Source: Pseudomonas putida (GTDB lineage Bacteria; Pseudomonadota; Gammaproteobacteria; Pseudomonadales; Pseudomonadaceae). Taken from it: DNA of 62,846 nucleotides. This document shows, in pieces, positions 43,620 to 51,508 of this stretch; within the stretch, counting starts at the first letter, position 1, and every line of letters starts with the position of its first letter. Below the pieces are notes generated by a model that saw only the letters and a list, made by a program, of their open reading frames with translations, made no database searches and was not told the origin of the DNA. A program made the position numbers and the translations under genes. The DNA lies in NCBI RefSeq assembly GCF_028682475.1, contig NZ_JANHLE010000031.1, positions 1 to 62,846 of the forward strand. Direction: 5' to 3'.

Positions 43620-44558
43620 TTAACAACTGCCAATAACTTGTTTAAGCATGCGCTTGAAGGTTTCGATCTGTTCCGGCGAAAAGTCCGCAAAGACCCTGCC
43701 CTGCTGCTCGGAGGCAATCGTCCACAGCGCTTCGGTTTGCTCGACGCCCTCAGCCGTCAGCGCGAAATAACCGCTGCTTCGATCCTCCACCAGCCCCTTG
43801 CGTTTGAGGATGTCCAGCGACTGTTCGATCTCACGCATGGGCATCGCCACCTCACGCTGCAAACCGTGCATGTCGAGGTCGCAATCATTCTCCAGGACCA
43901 TGAGCATGCGCGCTTCGCTGGTGCGCAGGCCGCTGGCCAGCTGCCGTGGTTGATAGTCGGCCTGGTAACTGCGTACGGCCTGGGTCATCAGGTAATAGAG
44001 GTTATGGCTCAGGCGCCCCTGGAAGGCACTCTTGCGCGTACCTTCAGGGCGCGACGCCAGACGCGGATGCGGCAGCACCGAAGAGTAGGCACCCTGGTGA
44101 TAAAGCAGCGGTGAACGGCCAAAGTCATCGAAGGCTATTACCTTGCCGATCAGAATCCAGTGATCGCCACCGTCGACCTGCTGGTGCATTTCACATTGAA
44201 AACGTGCCGCGCAGTCACTGAACAGCGGCGCGCCACCGGCGCCCTCCTCGCATTCGATGCCGGCGAACTTGTCGTCCTTGGGCCGGGCGAACTGGTTAGA
44301 CAGGTCGATCTGATCAGCCGCCAGAATGTTCACGGCAAAGTGGCTGGCGTCGTTGAACACCTCATAGCTGGTCGAGCGTTTGTCGATGCTCCAGAGAATC
44401 AGCGCAGGGTCGAGTGAAACCGAGTTGAAGCTATTGGCGGTGACGCCGACTTTGCGAGTGCCGACAGCGGCGGTCATGATCGTCACACCGGTAGCGAAAT
44501 TACCCAAGGCACGGCGAAAAGCGCGCGGGTCGAAGCCCGCATCTTGTTGGTCGGTCAT
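43620..44558 (-). CDS. 4-Hydroxyphenylacetate 3-hydroxylase reductase component, C1 type
   Basis: A 312-aa NADH:FMN oxidoreductase. The N-terminal flavin reductase domain (about 10-170) has FRRALGNFATGVTIMTA, GVTANSFNSVSLDPALILWSI and HFAVNILAADQIDLSNQFA. The C-terminal MarR-like domain (about 185-312: LRTSEARMLMVLENDCDLDMHGLQREVAMPMREIEQSL) is the feature of the Acinetobacter C1 reductase, where it binds 4-hydroxyphenylacetate and stimulates FMN reduction. The ATG follows GAGGA. It lies 57 nt downstream of the oxygenase gene in one minus-strand unit. Another phenolic substrate is possible. Confidence 0.88.
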   Translation of the reverse strand: MTDQQDAGFDPRAFRRALGNFATGVTIMTAAVGTRKVGVTANSFNSVSLDPALILWSIDKRSTSYEVFNDASHFAVNILAADQIDLSNQFARPKDDKFAGIECEEGAGGAPLFSDCAARFQCEMHQQVDGGDHWILIGKVIAFDDFGRSPLLYHQGAYSSVLPHPRLASRPEGTRKSAFQGRLSHNLYYLMTQAVRSYQADYQPRQLASGLRTSEARMLMVLENDCDLDMHGLQREVAMPMREIEQSLDILKRKGLVEDRSSGYFALTAEGVEQTEALWTIASEQQGRVFADFSPEQIETFKRMLKQVIGSC

Positions 44559-44615
44559 GATGTCCTCAGTGCCGGGCGAACCCGGCAGGTCGATTCGGGA
44601 AAAAGAGTGAGGCCC

Positions 44616-45785
44616 TCAGACCATGCTCGGATCGGGCTCAAGGCCCATCAGCTCACGTCCCAGAATCTGGGTGCAGACGTCGTAGTCGGTGTAGGCATGG
44701 GCAGCGGTCATGTGCGAATCGCGCCACAAGCGCTGCAGCTCGTTGCTCTCCATCCAGGCAGTGCCGCCAGCGGCTTCGAACAGGCGATCGACAGCCTGCA
44801 CGCACATTTTCACCGCATAGCCCTGGTTGGTGCGCCAGAACGCCAGGGTTTCACGGCTGGGGTACTCGTGGCGCTCGCCATGTTCGGCGTGGTCGCGCCA
44901 GGTTTTCTCCAGAAAGGCACGGGCGGCAGCGACCTGATGGGTCGATTCGGCCAGGCGCATCAGCGCTGGCGTCGCGGCCCCGACATTGACCCCGGTGTAG
45001 GCGCGAACGCGGTTGCGGGTTTTGTCCTTGAAGGCGTCGAGCATGCGTTCGGCAATACCCAGGCTGACGGTCGCAAAGCCGCTGGCGAAGTACGGCCGGT
45101 ATGGGGTGTAGAAGATCTTGCTGTCCGGGTACAGACCGAAGCCGGCGGACTTGCCTTCCATCATGTCCTTGGCTTTCTGAATGCGGTGCTCGGGGACGAA
45201 GACATTGTCGATGGACAGGGTTTTGGTACCGCTGCCTTTCATGCCGACGGCGTACCAGTCATCGAGGATTGTGTAGTCGCTGCGCGGCAGCACGGCGAAG
45301 CAGTAATCCTGCGCGCCCTCGGCATTCACCCGGCGGCAACCGACGATGGCCCACTCGGCATGATCGCTGCCGCTACTCCAGCCCATCTGGCCGCTGAACC
45401 TGACGCCGCCCTCGACCTCCTCGACCTTGCCGAACGGCGCAATCGAACTGCTGGCCGTGGCGTCCGGGTTGGCACCCCAGATTTCATCCTGCAACTGTTT
45501 GGAGAACATCGCCAGTTGATGGCTGTGGGTGCACAGCAGACTCATGGCCCAGGCGGTGCTGGCGCAGGCACCAGCGAGCAAGGCGATGCAGTCGCAGAAG
45601 TCCGGCAGGGACATTTCCACGCCGCCATAGGCCTTGGGCAGGAACGCACGGTGCAGGCCGATGCCTTTGAGCATGGCGATGTTCTCGGCCGGGACCATGC
45701 GGTCTTTCTCGGCCTGAGCGGCATTGGCGGCAATGACAGGGAGAATCTCCTTGAGTGCTTCAAGGAGCGGGATTGGCTTTTTCAT
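44616..45785 (-). CDS. 4-Hydroxyphenylacetate 3-hydroxylase oxygenase component, C2 type
   Basis: A 389-aa flavin-dependent group D monooxygenase with the acyl-CoA dehydrogenase fold. It uses reduced FMN from the C1-type reductase to ortho-hydroxylate a phenol, most likely 4-hydroxyphenylacetate to homoprotocatechuate. Features are FLPKAYGGVEMSLPDFCDCIALLAGACASTAWAMSLLCTHSHQLAMF, GQMGWSSGSDHAEWAIVG (flavin and substrate Ser/His region) and a C-terminal RLWRDSHMTAAHAYTDYD helix. The start is ATG 45785 with AAGG about 10 nt upstream. No meta-cleavage genes for homoprotocatechuate lie in this window. Confidence 0.9.
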   Translation of the reverse strand: MKKPIPLLEALKEILPVIAANAAQAEKDRMVPAENIAMLKGIGLHRAFLPKAYGGVEMSLPDFCDCIALLAGACASTAWAMSLLCTHSHQLAMFSKQLQDEIWGANPDATASSSIAPFGKVEEVEGGVRFSGQMGWSSGSDHAEWAIVGCRRVNAEGAQDYCFAVLPRSDYTILDDWYAVGMKGSGTKTLSIDNVFVPEHRIQKAKDMMEGKSAGFGLYPDSKIFYTPYRPYFASGFATVSLGIAERMLDAFKDKTRNRVRAYTGVNVGAATPALMRLAESTHQVAAARAFLEKTWRDHAEHGERHEYPSRETLAFWRTNQGYAVKMCVQAVDRLFEAAGGTAWMESNELQRLWRDSHMTAAHAYTDYDVCTQILGRELMGLEPDPSMV

Positions 45786-45927
45786 TGTTAGCGACCTTGT
45801 TGTTAGAAATTCGCTGGGCTGACCGGACCTGTGTGCAGTCAGACGCTGGAACGGATTATGCGCAGCCCGGGCACTGGCAAAAATGGACATTTCGAACTCT
45901 GCATTGCACTTTCCATGGCCATTGTGC

Positions 45928-45954
45928 CCCGCGAGGCGTTAACGCCTGCGGGGC
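45928..45954. other. GC-rich palindrome between divergent genes
   Basis: CCCCGC-G-AGGCGTTAACGCCT-GCGGGG, near-perfect dyad of 27 nt lying between the hydroxylase unit and the MFS gene. It may be a hairpin or operator. A palindrome TTGTTAACAA follows at about 45965-45974. Confidence 0.4.
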
Positions 45955-46029
45955 CTCGAAAAAATTGTTAACAAGACAACGAAACCAGTACCATGACGCC
46001 CCCATCCGGCACCGGAGCCGTATTCAGTC

Positions 46030-47238
46030 ATGCGTCACTGGCCCAGTTCCCTGCGCGCCCTGCGCCACCGCAATTTCCGCCTGTATTTCATTGGCCACGC
46101 GATTTCCACGTTGGGTACCTGGATCCAGCAGGTGGCGTTGTCCTGGCTGATCTACCGGCTGACCGACTCGGTCGCCCTGCTCGGCCTGACCACCTTCGCC
46201 GCGCTGATTCCGCAATTGCTGGTGGGGCCGTTTGCCGGTGCCTGGATCGACCGGCATGACAAGCGCCGCCTGCTGATCATGGTCGAAACGGCGCTCGCCC
46301 TGCAGGCGCTGATCCTCGCGGGGCTGACCGCCAGCGAACAGATAGGGCCAGCGCTGATCGTGACCATGGCTGCCCTGCTCGGTGTCCTCAATGCGGTGGA
46401 CACGCCGTTACGTCAGTCCCTGCTCAGTCAGTTCGTCGACGACCGCCAGGACCTGCCCAACGCCCTGGCGCTCAATGCGCTGCTGTTCACCCTGTCGCGC
46501 TTCATCGGCCCGCCGCTGGCCGGGCTGCTGTTGGCGGTGGTCAGCGAGGCGGTGTGTTTCAGCCTCAACGCGGTGTCGTACCTGGCGTTGGTGATCGGCC
46601 TGGTTTGCGTGCGTCAGCTGCCCTCGACACGGGCCAGCGGTTCATTTCGCAATGTGTTCCGCGAAGGCCTGCGCTATGCGCTGGACAGCCAGCAGGTGAA
46701 GCAGCTGATGCTCAGCGTGATGGTGATCAACCTCACCGCTTCCAGCTATGTGGTGCTGTTACCGGTATTCGCCCGCGATATCTTTGCCGGTGACGCTCGC
46801 ACGCTCGGCTGGCTGTGGGGGGCCGCCGGGCTGGGGTCGCTGATTGCCAGTGTGGTGCTGGCCGGTAATCGCAACACGGCGCCACTGGGCCGATTGATTC
46901 TTGCCAGTGCGGCGAGCAGTGCGCTGGCGATGTTGCTGTTCGCTGTCAGTACGCAGTTGTGGCTGTCACTGTTTGCCATGGCGGTGCTCGGTTTCGCTAT
47001 CACTCTGTGCAACGTCGGCACCAACATCGTGCTGCAGAGTGAGGCACCCGAGGCGCTGCGGGGCCGGGTCGTGGCCTTGTATACCTCGACGCGCTTCGGT
47101 TTCGATGCCATTGGTGGCCTGCTTGCCGGCCTGCTCGCTGCGCATCTGGGCGCGCCTGCGGTGCTACTGGGTGCCGGTGCGTTGTTGCTCGTCTACTGCG
47201 GCTGGGCTGCGCACCGCCAGCGGGTTAAACACGCGTAA
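46030..47238 (+). CDS. MFS exporter, EntS/MFS_3 type
   Basis: A 402-aa inner-membrane transporter with about twelve helices, of the MFS_3 group that includes enterobactin exporter EntS and various drug efflux proteins. The N-terminus MRHWPSSLRALRHRNFRLYFIGHAISTLGTWIQQVALSWLIYRLT is typical. It also has LDTPLRQSLLSQ-type VDTPLRQSLLSQFVDDRQDLPNALAL and IGPPLAGLLLAVV. No siderophore genes are adjacent, so the substrate is unknown. It is divergent from the hydroxylase operon across 244 nt. Confidence 0.88.
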   Translation: MRHWPSSLRALRHRNFRLYFIGHAISTLGTWIQQVALSWLIYRLTDSVALLGLTTFAALIPQLLVGPFAGAWIDRHDKRRLLIMVETALALQALILAGLTASEQIGPALIVTMAALLGVLNAVDTPLRQSLLSQFVDDRQDLPNALALNALLFTLSRFIGPPLAGLLLAVVSEAVCFSLNAVSYLALVIGLVCVRQLPSTRASGSFRNVFREGLRYALDSQQVKQLMLSVMVINLTASSYVVLLPVFARDIFAGDARTLGWLWGAAGLGSLIASVVLAGNRNTAPLGRLILASAASSALAMLLFAVSTQLWLSLFAMAVLGFAITLCNVGTNIVLQSEAPEALRGRVVALYTSTRFGFDAIGGLLAGLLAAHLGAPAVLLGAGALLLVYCGWAAHRQRVKHA

Positions 47239-47266
47239 GGCGAAAAAAGGCCAGGAAGGCACAGAT

Positions 47267-47320
47267 CTTTGGACTGGGGTTGGGATGCCGCGGTGGTGGG
47301 CTTATCCATTTGCTGTGGCG
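47267..47320 (+). repeat. Fragment of the long inverted-repeat element
   Basis: GGGCTTATCCATTTGCTGTG followed by GCGCCGCTGCC matches the outer end of both arms at 2396-2470 and 3085-3158. Similarity stops just after the GCCGCTGCC block, so only one arm tip is present here, 44 kb away. Confidence 0.75.
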
Positions 47321-47394
47321 CCGCTGCCAAGGGACAGAACCAGCTTTACAAAGCACTCCAACGACGCTGATGTCGTGAAGAGAAGGTAGGAGCT

Positions 47395-47422
47395 GGCTTT
47401 GCCTGCGATGCAAGGCAAAGCC
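47395..47422. repeat. REP-like hairpin
   Basis: GGCTTTGCCT-GCGATGCA-AGGCAAAGCC, a 10-bp perfect stem resembling the TAGGAGCTGGC...GCGAT REP variant of Pseudomonas. Confidence 0.6.
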
Positions 47423-47520
47423 TTGCCAAACCCAGCCACCCCATAGTCGATCTGTAACATCGTTTGGCAGCCCTGCTCCAACGCTTGAATCCCACCCCCA
47501 ACCCCGTTACCCTCCTCTAC

Positions 47521-47608
47521 GTCGCTGTAAATCCAGCGACCAGGTTTGGTCACCTGCAAGAAATCAAGGCGCACAAGCGCCCCATCCGATTCAGCTGGCG
47601 CTTTTTTT
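47521..47608 (+). ncRNA. Structured leader or small RNA ending in a terminator
   Basis: Two consecutive hairpins (GTCGCTG/CAGCGAC at 47521-47540; CAGGT/ACCTG at 47541-47556) precede an intrinsic terminator AAGCGCC/GGCGCTT (47575-47603) with seven T residues. It lies 150 nt upstream of the DUF6124 gene. It could be a small RNA or an attenuator. The promoter was not identified. Confidence 0.45.
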
Positions 47609-47644
47609 GTGTCTGCTGTTTCGTGTTATGGCGGCTGTGCGCGG

Positions 47645-47690
47645 GGCGCCTTCGTGCGCGCCGGGTTCCTTGATTCCCGGTTGACCAACC
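47645..47690 (+). promoter_or_regulatory. Tandem hairpins in the 5' leader of the DUF6124 gene
   Basis: GGCGC/GCGCC, then CCGGG-N10-CCCGG (47661-47680), then GGTT-GACC-AACC (47679-47690). The last two share GG and are mutually exclusive, which would allow a switch. Confidence 0.4.
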
Positions 47691-47757
47691 TGCGTACAGT
47701 CGCCACCCATCGTTTGGTCACGGTTCGTGGCGGCTCCACCAATCAAGGAGCTCCACA

Positions 47758-48015
47758 ATGACAAAAATAGTCCCCGATCCCCCACCCACCACGCAAACCA
47801 GCACCACCTTCGGCTCCTGCAATGGCAGCCACGATCCGCTCTTCTCTGTCCGTGCCGGTGTATCTTCCGAAGACGCCCTGGTCCACGCCTCCGTCCTGCT
47901 CAAAAGCGCCTACCAGACCAACGCCCACGCCTGTGGCATGGTCGAAGCACGCTCGGCAACCGCGGCAGTGCTGCGCCGCTCGCAGCAGGCGGATTCAGCC
48001 TCGGTGAAGGCATAA
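47758..48015 (+). CDS. Small DUF6124/DUF3077-type protein
   Basis: An 85-aa protein beginning MTKIVPDPPPTTQTSTTFGS, then CNGSHDPLFSVRAGVSSEDALVHASVLLKSAYQTN. This N-terminus is characteristic of a small Pseudomonas family without known function. The usual longer C-terminal helix is missing, and the protein ends in a short Ala/Ser-rich tail, so this copy may be slightly shortened. A strong AAGGAG lies 9 nt before ATG 47758. The gene follows a structured leader and is convergent with the LysR gene downstream. Confidence 0.8.
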   Translation: MTKIVPDPPPTTQTSTTFGSCNGSHDPLFSVRAGVSSEDALVHASVLLKSAYQTNAHACGMVEARSATAAVLRRSQQADSASVKA

Positions 48016-48059
48016 CTGCAGGTTGCTTCAGGGCCGCCGATGCGGCCCACCCACACAGG

Positions 48060-48941
48060 CTATTGCGACAGAAAGCTGACCAGCTGACGACCATGGGTAC
48101 TGAGCGACTCCCAGCCCTTGATGCACAGTCGCAATTCAAGCGTCGCCCAGCACTCTTCAAGCAGCACCACACGCACCGGCAGTTCTTGCTCCATGCGCCG
48201 CGCAGTGGTCTCCGGCAGCATGGCGATCCCGGCCCGCTGAGCGACCAATTGGGCGATGGCTTCAAAGCTGGGCGCACGCACGCGGATCTGCAGGGGCATG
48301 GCCAGTTTCATCGCCCGCTCTTCGACAAAACGTTGCATGGCCCGCTCGGCTGGCATGCCGATGAAGGGGTAACCCAGAGCATCGCGCAGGCGCGTCTGTT
48401 CGCGCTCGGCCAAGGGGTGCCCGGTAGGCACCAGTATCACCAGCCGCTCGCTGCGAAACGGCAACGACAGCACCCCATCGCTGATCACGCTGCCGTCATA
48501 CACGCCGATTTCGCAATCGCCAGTGAGCACGGCACGCATGACATCAGCACTGCGGTATTCAGTCAGTTGCAGATCGACTTCCGGGTAGTCCGCCAGAAAC
48601 GAGCCGAGCACGGCGGGCAACAGGCTGCTGGTAGTCACAGTGGTGGCGGCCAGCCGCAAGGTGATGCGGCGTTGGCCAGCGAGCTCCTTTAGCGTGTCCT
48701 GAAGCTTTTGCGCCTCGCCAAGTACGCTGCTGGCTGCCTCAAGCACCAAGCGACCGGTCGGAGTCAGTTGCATACCGCCAGCCGTGCGGGTGAATACGCT
48801 GACGCCGCAGCGCTCCTCGAACAGACGCAAGCGGGTGCTGGCGGCCGAGACGGCAACCGGGATGCTGGCTGCGGCCTTGCTCAGGCTGCCGGAGGCGGCA
48901 ATGGCGCTCAGCAAGCGCAAATCGGAGAGGTCAAAGTGCAC
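48060..48941 (-). CDS. LysR family transcriptional regulator
   Basis: A 293-aa LysR-type regulator. HTH: DLSDLRLLSAIAASGSLSKAAASIPVAVSAASTRLRLFEERCGVSVF; substrate domain with LRLAATTVTTSSLLPAVLGSF and LVAQRAGIAMLPETTAR. The best start is GTG 48941 (VHFDLSDLRLL), because upstream residues to 49115 do not resemble the family. It is divergent from a DMT-family transporter gene, 104 nt away, which it probably controls. Confidence 0.9.
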   Translation of the reverse strand: MHFDLSDLRLLSAIAASGSLSKAAASIPVAVSAASTRLRLFEERCGVSVFTRTAGGMQLTPTGRLVLEAASSVLGEAQKLQDTLKELAGQRRITLRLAATTVTTSSLLPAVLGSFLADYPEVDLQLTEYRSADVMRAVLTGDCEIGVYDGSVISDGVLSLPFRSERLVILVPTGHPLAEREQTRLRDALGYPFIGMPAERAMQRFVEERAMKLAMPLQIRVRAPSFEAIAQLVAQRAGIAMLPETTARRMEQELPVRVVLLEECWATLELRLCIKGWESLSTHGRQLVSFLSQ

Positions 48942-49045
48942 TGGGTTTCTCTTTTGGCGAAGGCTTCGTTCTGGAAAATGCGATTCTGCGCAGGTTGCCT
49001 TCACCTTAGAATAACGCCTGTACCTTCTCCTCTGTCGGGCTGCTG

Positions 49046-50017
49046 ATGAATAAATTACGTGGGTTTTGCCAGCGTTGCGTCGTAAACGGCAGCCTGTTTG
49101 CGGTGCTTTCGGCACTCGGCTTCAGCCTCAAGGCGATTTTCGTCAAGCTGTCATATGCGGCCAGTGAGGTGGATGCGATCACCCTGCTGGCGATGCGCAT
49201 GGGCTTGTCGTTGCCGCTGTTTGCCTGGCTGGTGTGGGCCAGCCGCGGCCCGGCCAATGCGCCCATGACCCTGGCTGACGGTGTGCGGGTGATGCTGCTG
49301 GGCTTGTTCGGCTATTACCTGGCGAGCCTGTTCGATTTCTACGGGTTGCAGTACATCAGCGCCGGGCTCGAGCGCCTGATTCTGTTCACTTACCCGACCC
49401 TGGTGCTGGTGTTCCAGGCCATCGCCCTGCGCGAACGCCCTACCCTGCGCACCCTGGTGGCGATGGGCCTGTGCTACCTGGGCCTGGGTGTCGCCTTCGT
49501 GCATGACGTCAGTGCCAGCGCAATGGGCGGCCAGGTGATGCTCGGCGCGGCGTGGGTGTTTGCCAGTGCAGTGACCTACGCGCTGTATTACTCAGGCACC
49601 GGCATGATGCTCAAGCGCATGAGCTCCATGCGTCTGGCCGGGCTGGCGGGCAGCGCGTCGGCGCTGATGGTGCTGGCGCACTATCTGCTGAGCACCGATA
49701 CCCACCTGCTGTGGCAGCTGCCTTCTTCGGTATGGGTGTACGCAGCATTGATGGCAGTGGTATCCACGGTGTTGCCGATCTATTGGGTGGCACTGGCGAT
49801 TCAGCGCATGGGGGCTACCTATACCGCGGCGGTCGGCAATCTGGGGCCGGTGCTGACGGTGCTGGCGTCATGGGCGGTGCTCCACGAGGACGTGTCGCTG
49901 TATCAGATGATCGGGCTGGCCTTGGTGTTGTTCGGGGTTTCGCGGCTCAAACCGGTGCGGGCCAAGGGCGAGACACAGGTGTCTGGACAGGCCAGCACGG
50001 CAGCGCAAAAAACATAG
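49046..50017 (+). CDS. EamA/DMT family transporter
   Basis: A 323-aa inner-membrane protein with ten predicted helices forming two EamA repeats. The first includes ALGFSLKAIFVKLSYAASEVDAITLLAMRMGLSLP and the second ASAVTYALYYSGTGMMLKRM... VLPIYWVALAIQRMGATYTAAVGNLGPVLTVLASWAVL. It is probably an exporter of an amino acid or metabolite. It is divergent from the LysR gene beside it. Confidence 0.88.
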   Translation: MNKLRGFCQRCVVNGSLFAVLSALGFSLKAIFVKLSYAASEVDAITLLAMRMGLSLPLFAWLVWASRGPANAPMTLADGVRVMLLGLFGYYLASLFDFYGLQYISAGLERLILFTYPTLVLVFQAIALRERPTLRTLVAMGLCYLGLGVAFVHDVSASAMGGQVMLGAAWVFASAVTYALYYSGTGMMLKRMSSMRLAGLAGSASALMVLAHYLLSTDTHLLWQLPSSVWVYAALMAVVSTVLPIYWVALAIQRMGATYTAAVGNLGPVLTVLASWAVLHEDVSLYQMIGLALVLFGVSRLKPVRAKGETQVSGQASTAAQKT

Positions 50018-50123
50018 GTGGGCAGATCAACTAGACTGCAAGGTTCGGGTGCTGAATTTTCCTTGATGCACCCGTTCCCCAACAGTAGTTATTTCCACCG
50101 AGTTGACCTGAGTACACACCATC

Positions 50124-50876
50124 ATGTGTAAATCATGTGATTCAACTTCCTCTTCAAACACCACTGATCGCCGTCGTTTTCTTCGCATTGCCGGACTTGG
50201 AGCAGGCGCCCTGCTGCTGGCCGGCGCGCTGCCCGACAAGCTTGTCACGGCCGTCGAAAAAACCGCTGCGCCCCCTAAACCACAAAACGCAATCAACCCC
50301 GACCAGGCGCTACAACGGCTGATTGCCGGCAATGAACGCTACGTCAGCGGAAATTCGGACACACACGATTTCAAGGACGAACGTGAAGCCTTGGTGTCCG
50401 GTCAGAACCCGTTCGTGGCGGTGCTCAGTTGCTCCGACTCGCGGATCGCCCCCGAATATGCGTTCGACACTGCACGCGGTGACCTTTTCGCGATTCGCGT
50501 GGCGGGCAACTTCGTCACCGGCGAAGGCCTGGCCAGCCTTGAATACGCCGTCGCAGTGCTCGGTGCGCCGTTGATTCTGGTGCTCGGCCATGAAAGCTGT
50601 GGCGCCATCGATGCCGGGATCAAAGCGCTGAAAGATCAAACCGTGTTCCCCGGGCACATTCCGAAACTGACGGAGGCGCTCAAGCCCTCTATCGAGAAGG
50701 TGCTCAAACAACCCGGCAACCTGATGGAAAATGCCACCGCGCAAAACGTTAAAGACTCGGTCCAGAGTCTTAAGGGCGCCACGCCCTTGATCACCGATGC
50801 GCTTGCCAAGGGCAAGTTGAAAATCGTCGGCGGCGTCTATCGCCTGGCCACCGGTAAGGTCGAGCTGATCGCCTGA
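50124..50876 (+). CDS. Beta-carbonic anhydrase with twin-arginine signal
   Basis: Zn2+ enzyme for CO2/bicarbonate interconversion, 250 aa. The N-terminus has a Tat signal (DRRRFLRIAGLGAGALLLAGALP), so the enzyme should be exported folded to the periplasm. Zinc ligands of the beta class are visible: Cys103 in SCSDSRIAPE (with Asp105/Arg107), and His156 and Cys159 in GHESCG. Most beta-class enzymes in this genus are cytosolic; this form is the exported subtype. A partner Tat component, the small TatA, is encoded elsewhere in the window. Confidence 0.93.
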   Translation: MCKSCDSTSSSNTTDRRRFLRIAGLGAGALLLAGALPDKLVTAVEKTAAPPKPQNAINPDQALQRLIAGNERYVSGNSDTHDFKDEREALVSGQNPFVAVLSCSDSRIAPEYAFDTARGDLFAIRVAGNFVTGEGLASLEYAVAVLGAPLILVLGHESCGAIDAGIKALKDQTVFPGHIPKLTEALKPSIEKVLKQPGNLMENATAQNVKDSVQSLKGATPLITDALAKGKLKIVGGVYRLATGKVELIA

Positions 50877-50954
50877 GCGCAAGTACGGGCAAGGAAGCCC
50901 GGCTGACGAGGCGTCTACACTGTTTGTCCCCAGTCCCGGATTCGGAGACCCAAG

Positions 50955-51434
50955 ATGACCAGCAAGAATACGATTTGCCTGTGGTTTGACGGCACGGCGC
51001 TGGACGCTGCGACGTTCTATGCCAAGACCTTCCCGGACAGCGCCGTGGTGGCCGTCCATCACGCGCCGGGCGATTACCCTTCGGGCAAAGAAGGCGATGT
51101 GCTGACGGTGGAGTTCACGGTGATGGGCATCCCCTGCCTGGGCCTTAACGGTGGTCCGATGTTCCAGCACAGCGAGGCGTTTTCGTTTCAGGTTGCCACC
51201 GATGACCAGGCCGAAACGGACCGGTTGTGGAAGGCAATCGTCGGCAATGGCGGTCGGGAAAGTGCCTGTGGCTGGTGCAAGGACAAGTGGGGGCTTTCCT
51301 GGCAGATCACCCCGCGCATCTTGACCGCGGCGATCAGCAACCCTGATCGGGCGGCGGCCAAGCGTGCGTTCGAGGCGATGATGGAAATGCGCAAGATTGA
51401 TGTGGCGGCGATTGAGGCCGCGCTGAAGGGTTGA
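50955..51434 (+). CDS. VOC family protein, PhnB-like
   Basis: A 159-aa cytosolic protein of the PhnB/3-demethylubiquinone-methyltransferase-like VOC fold. Family pattern: ICLWFDGTALDAATFYAKTFPDS near the start, then VEFTVMGIPCLGLNGGPMF, and a C-terminal KDKWGLSWQITPRIL with a trailing helical part. Family members have no common reaction; here none can be assigned. It stands alone between the carbonic anhydrase gene and a REP/hairpin pair. Confidence 0.88.
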   Translation: MTSKNTICLWFDGTALDAATFYAKTFPDSAVVAVHHAPGDYPSGKEGDVLTVEFTVMGIPCLGLNGGPMFQHSEAFSFQVATDDQAETDRLWKAIVGNGGRESACGWCKDKWGLSWQITPRILTAAISNPDRAAAKRAFEAMMEMRKIDVAAIEAALKG

Positions 51435-51438
51435 ACGC

Positions 51439-51504
51439 TATCGCGGGGCAAGCCCGCTCCCACAGCGGCCCTACACAGGGGCCGTGTAAGGCCCCTGTGT
51501 AGGG
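51439..51504. terminator. REP core plus perfect 15-bp hairpin between convergent genes
   Basis: A REP core (ATCGCGGGGCAAGCCCGCTC, 51440-51459) is followed by CCCTACACAGGGGCC (51469-51483), a 6-nt loop and its perfect complement (51490-51504). It lies between the stops of two convergent genes. There is no T-run in either direction. Confidence 0.7.
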
Positions 51505-51508
51505 ATGA

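Noticed and set aside
45928..45974. GC dyad and TTGTTAACAA as further members of the carnitine GTTAAC motif
   Set aside because: Only a single GTTAAC is present, without the 18-bp partner or spacer match.
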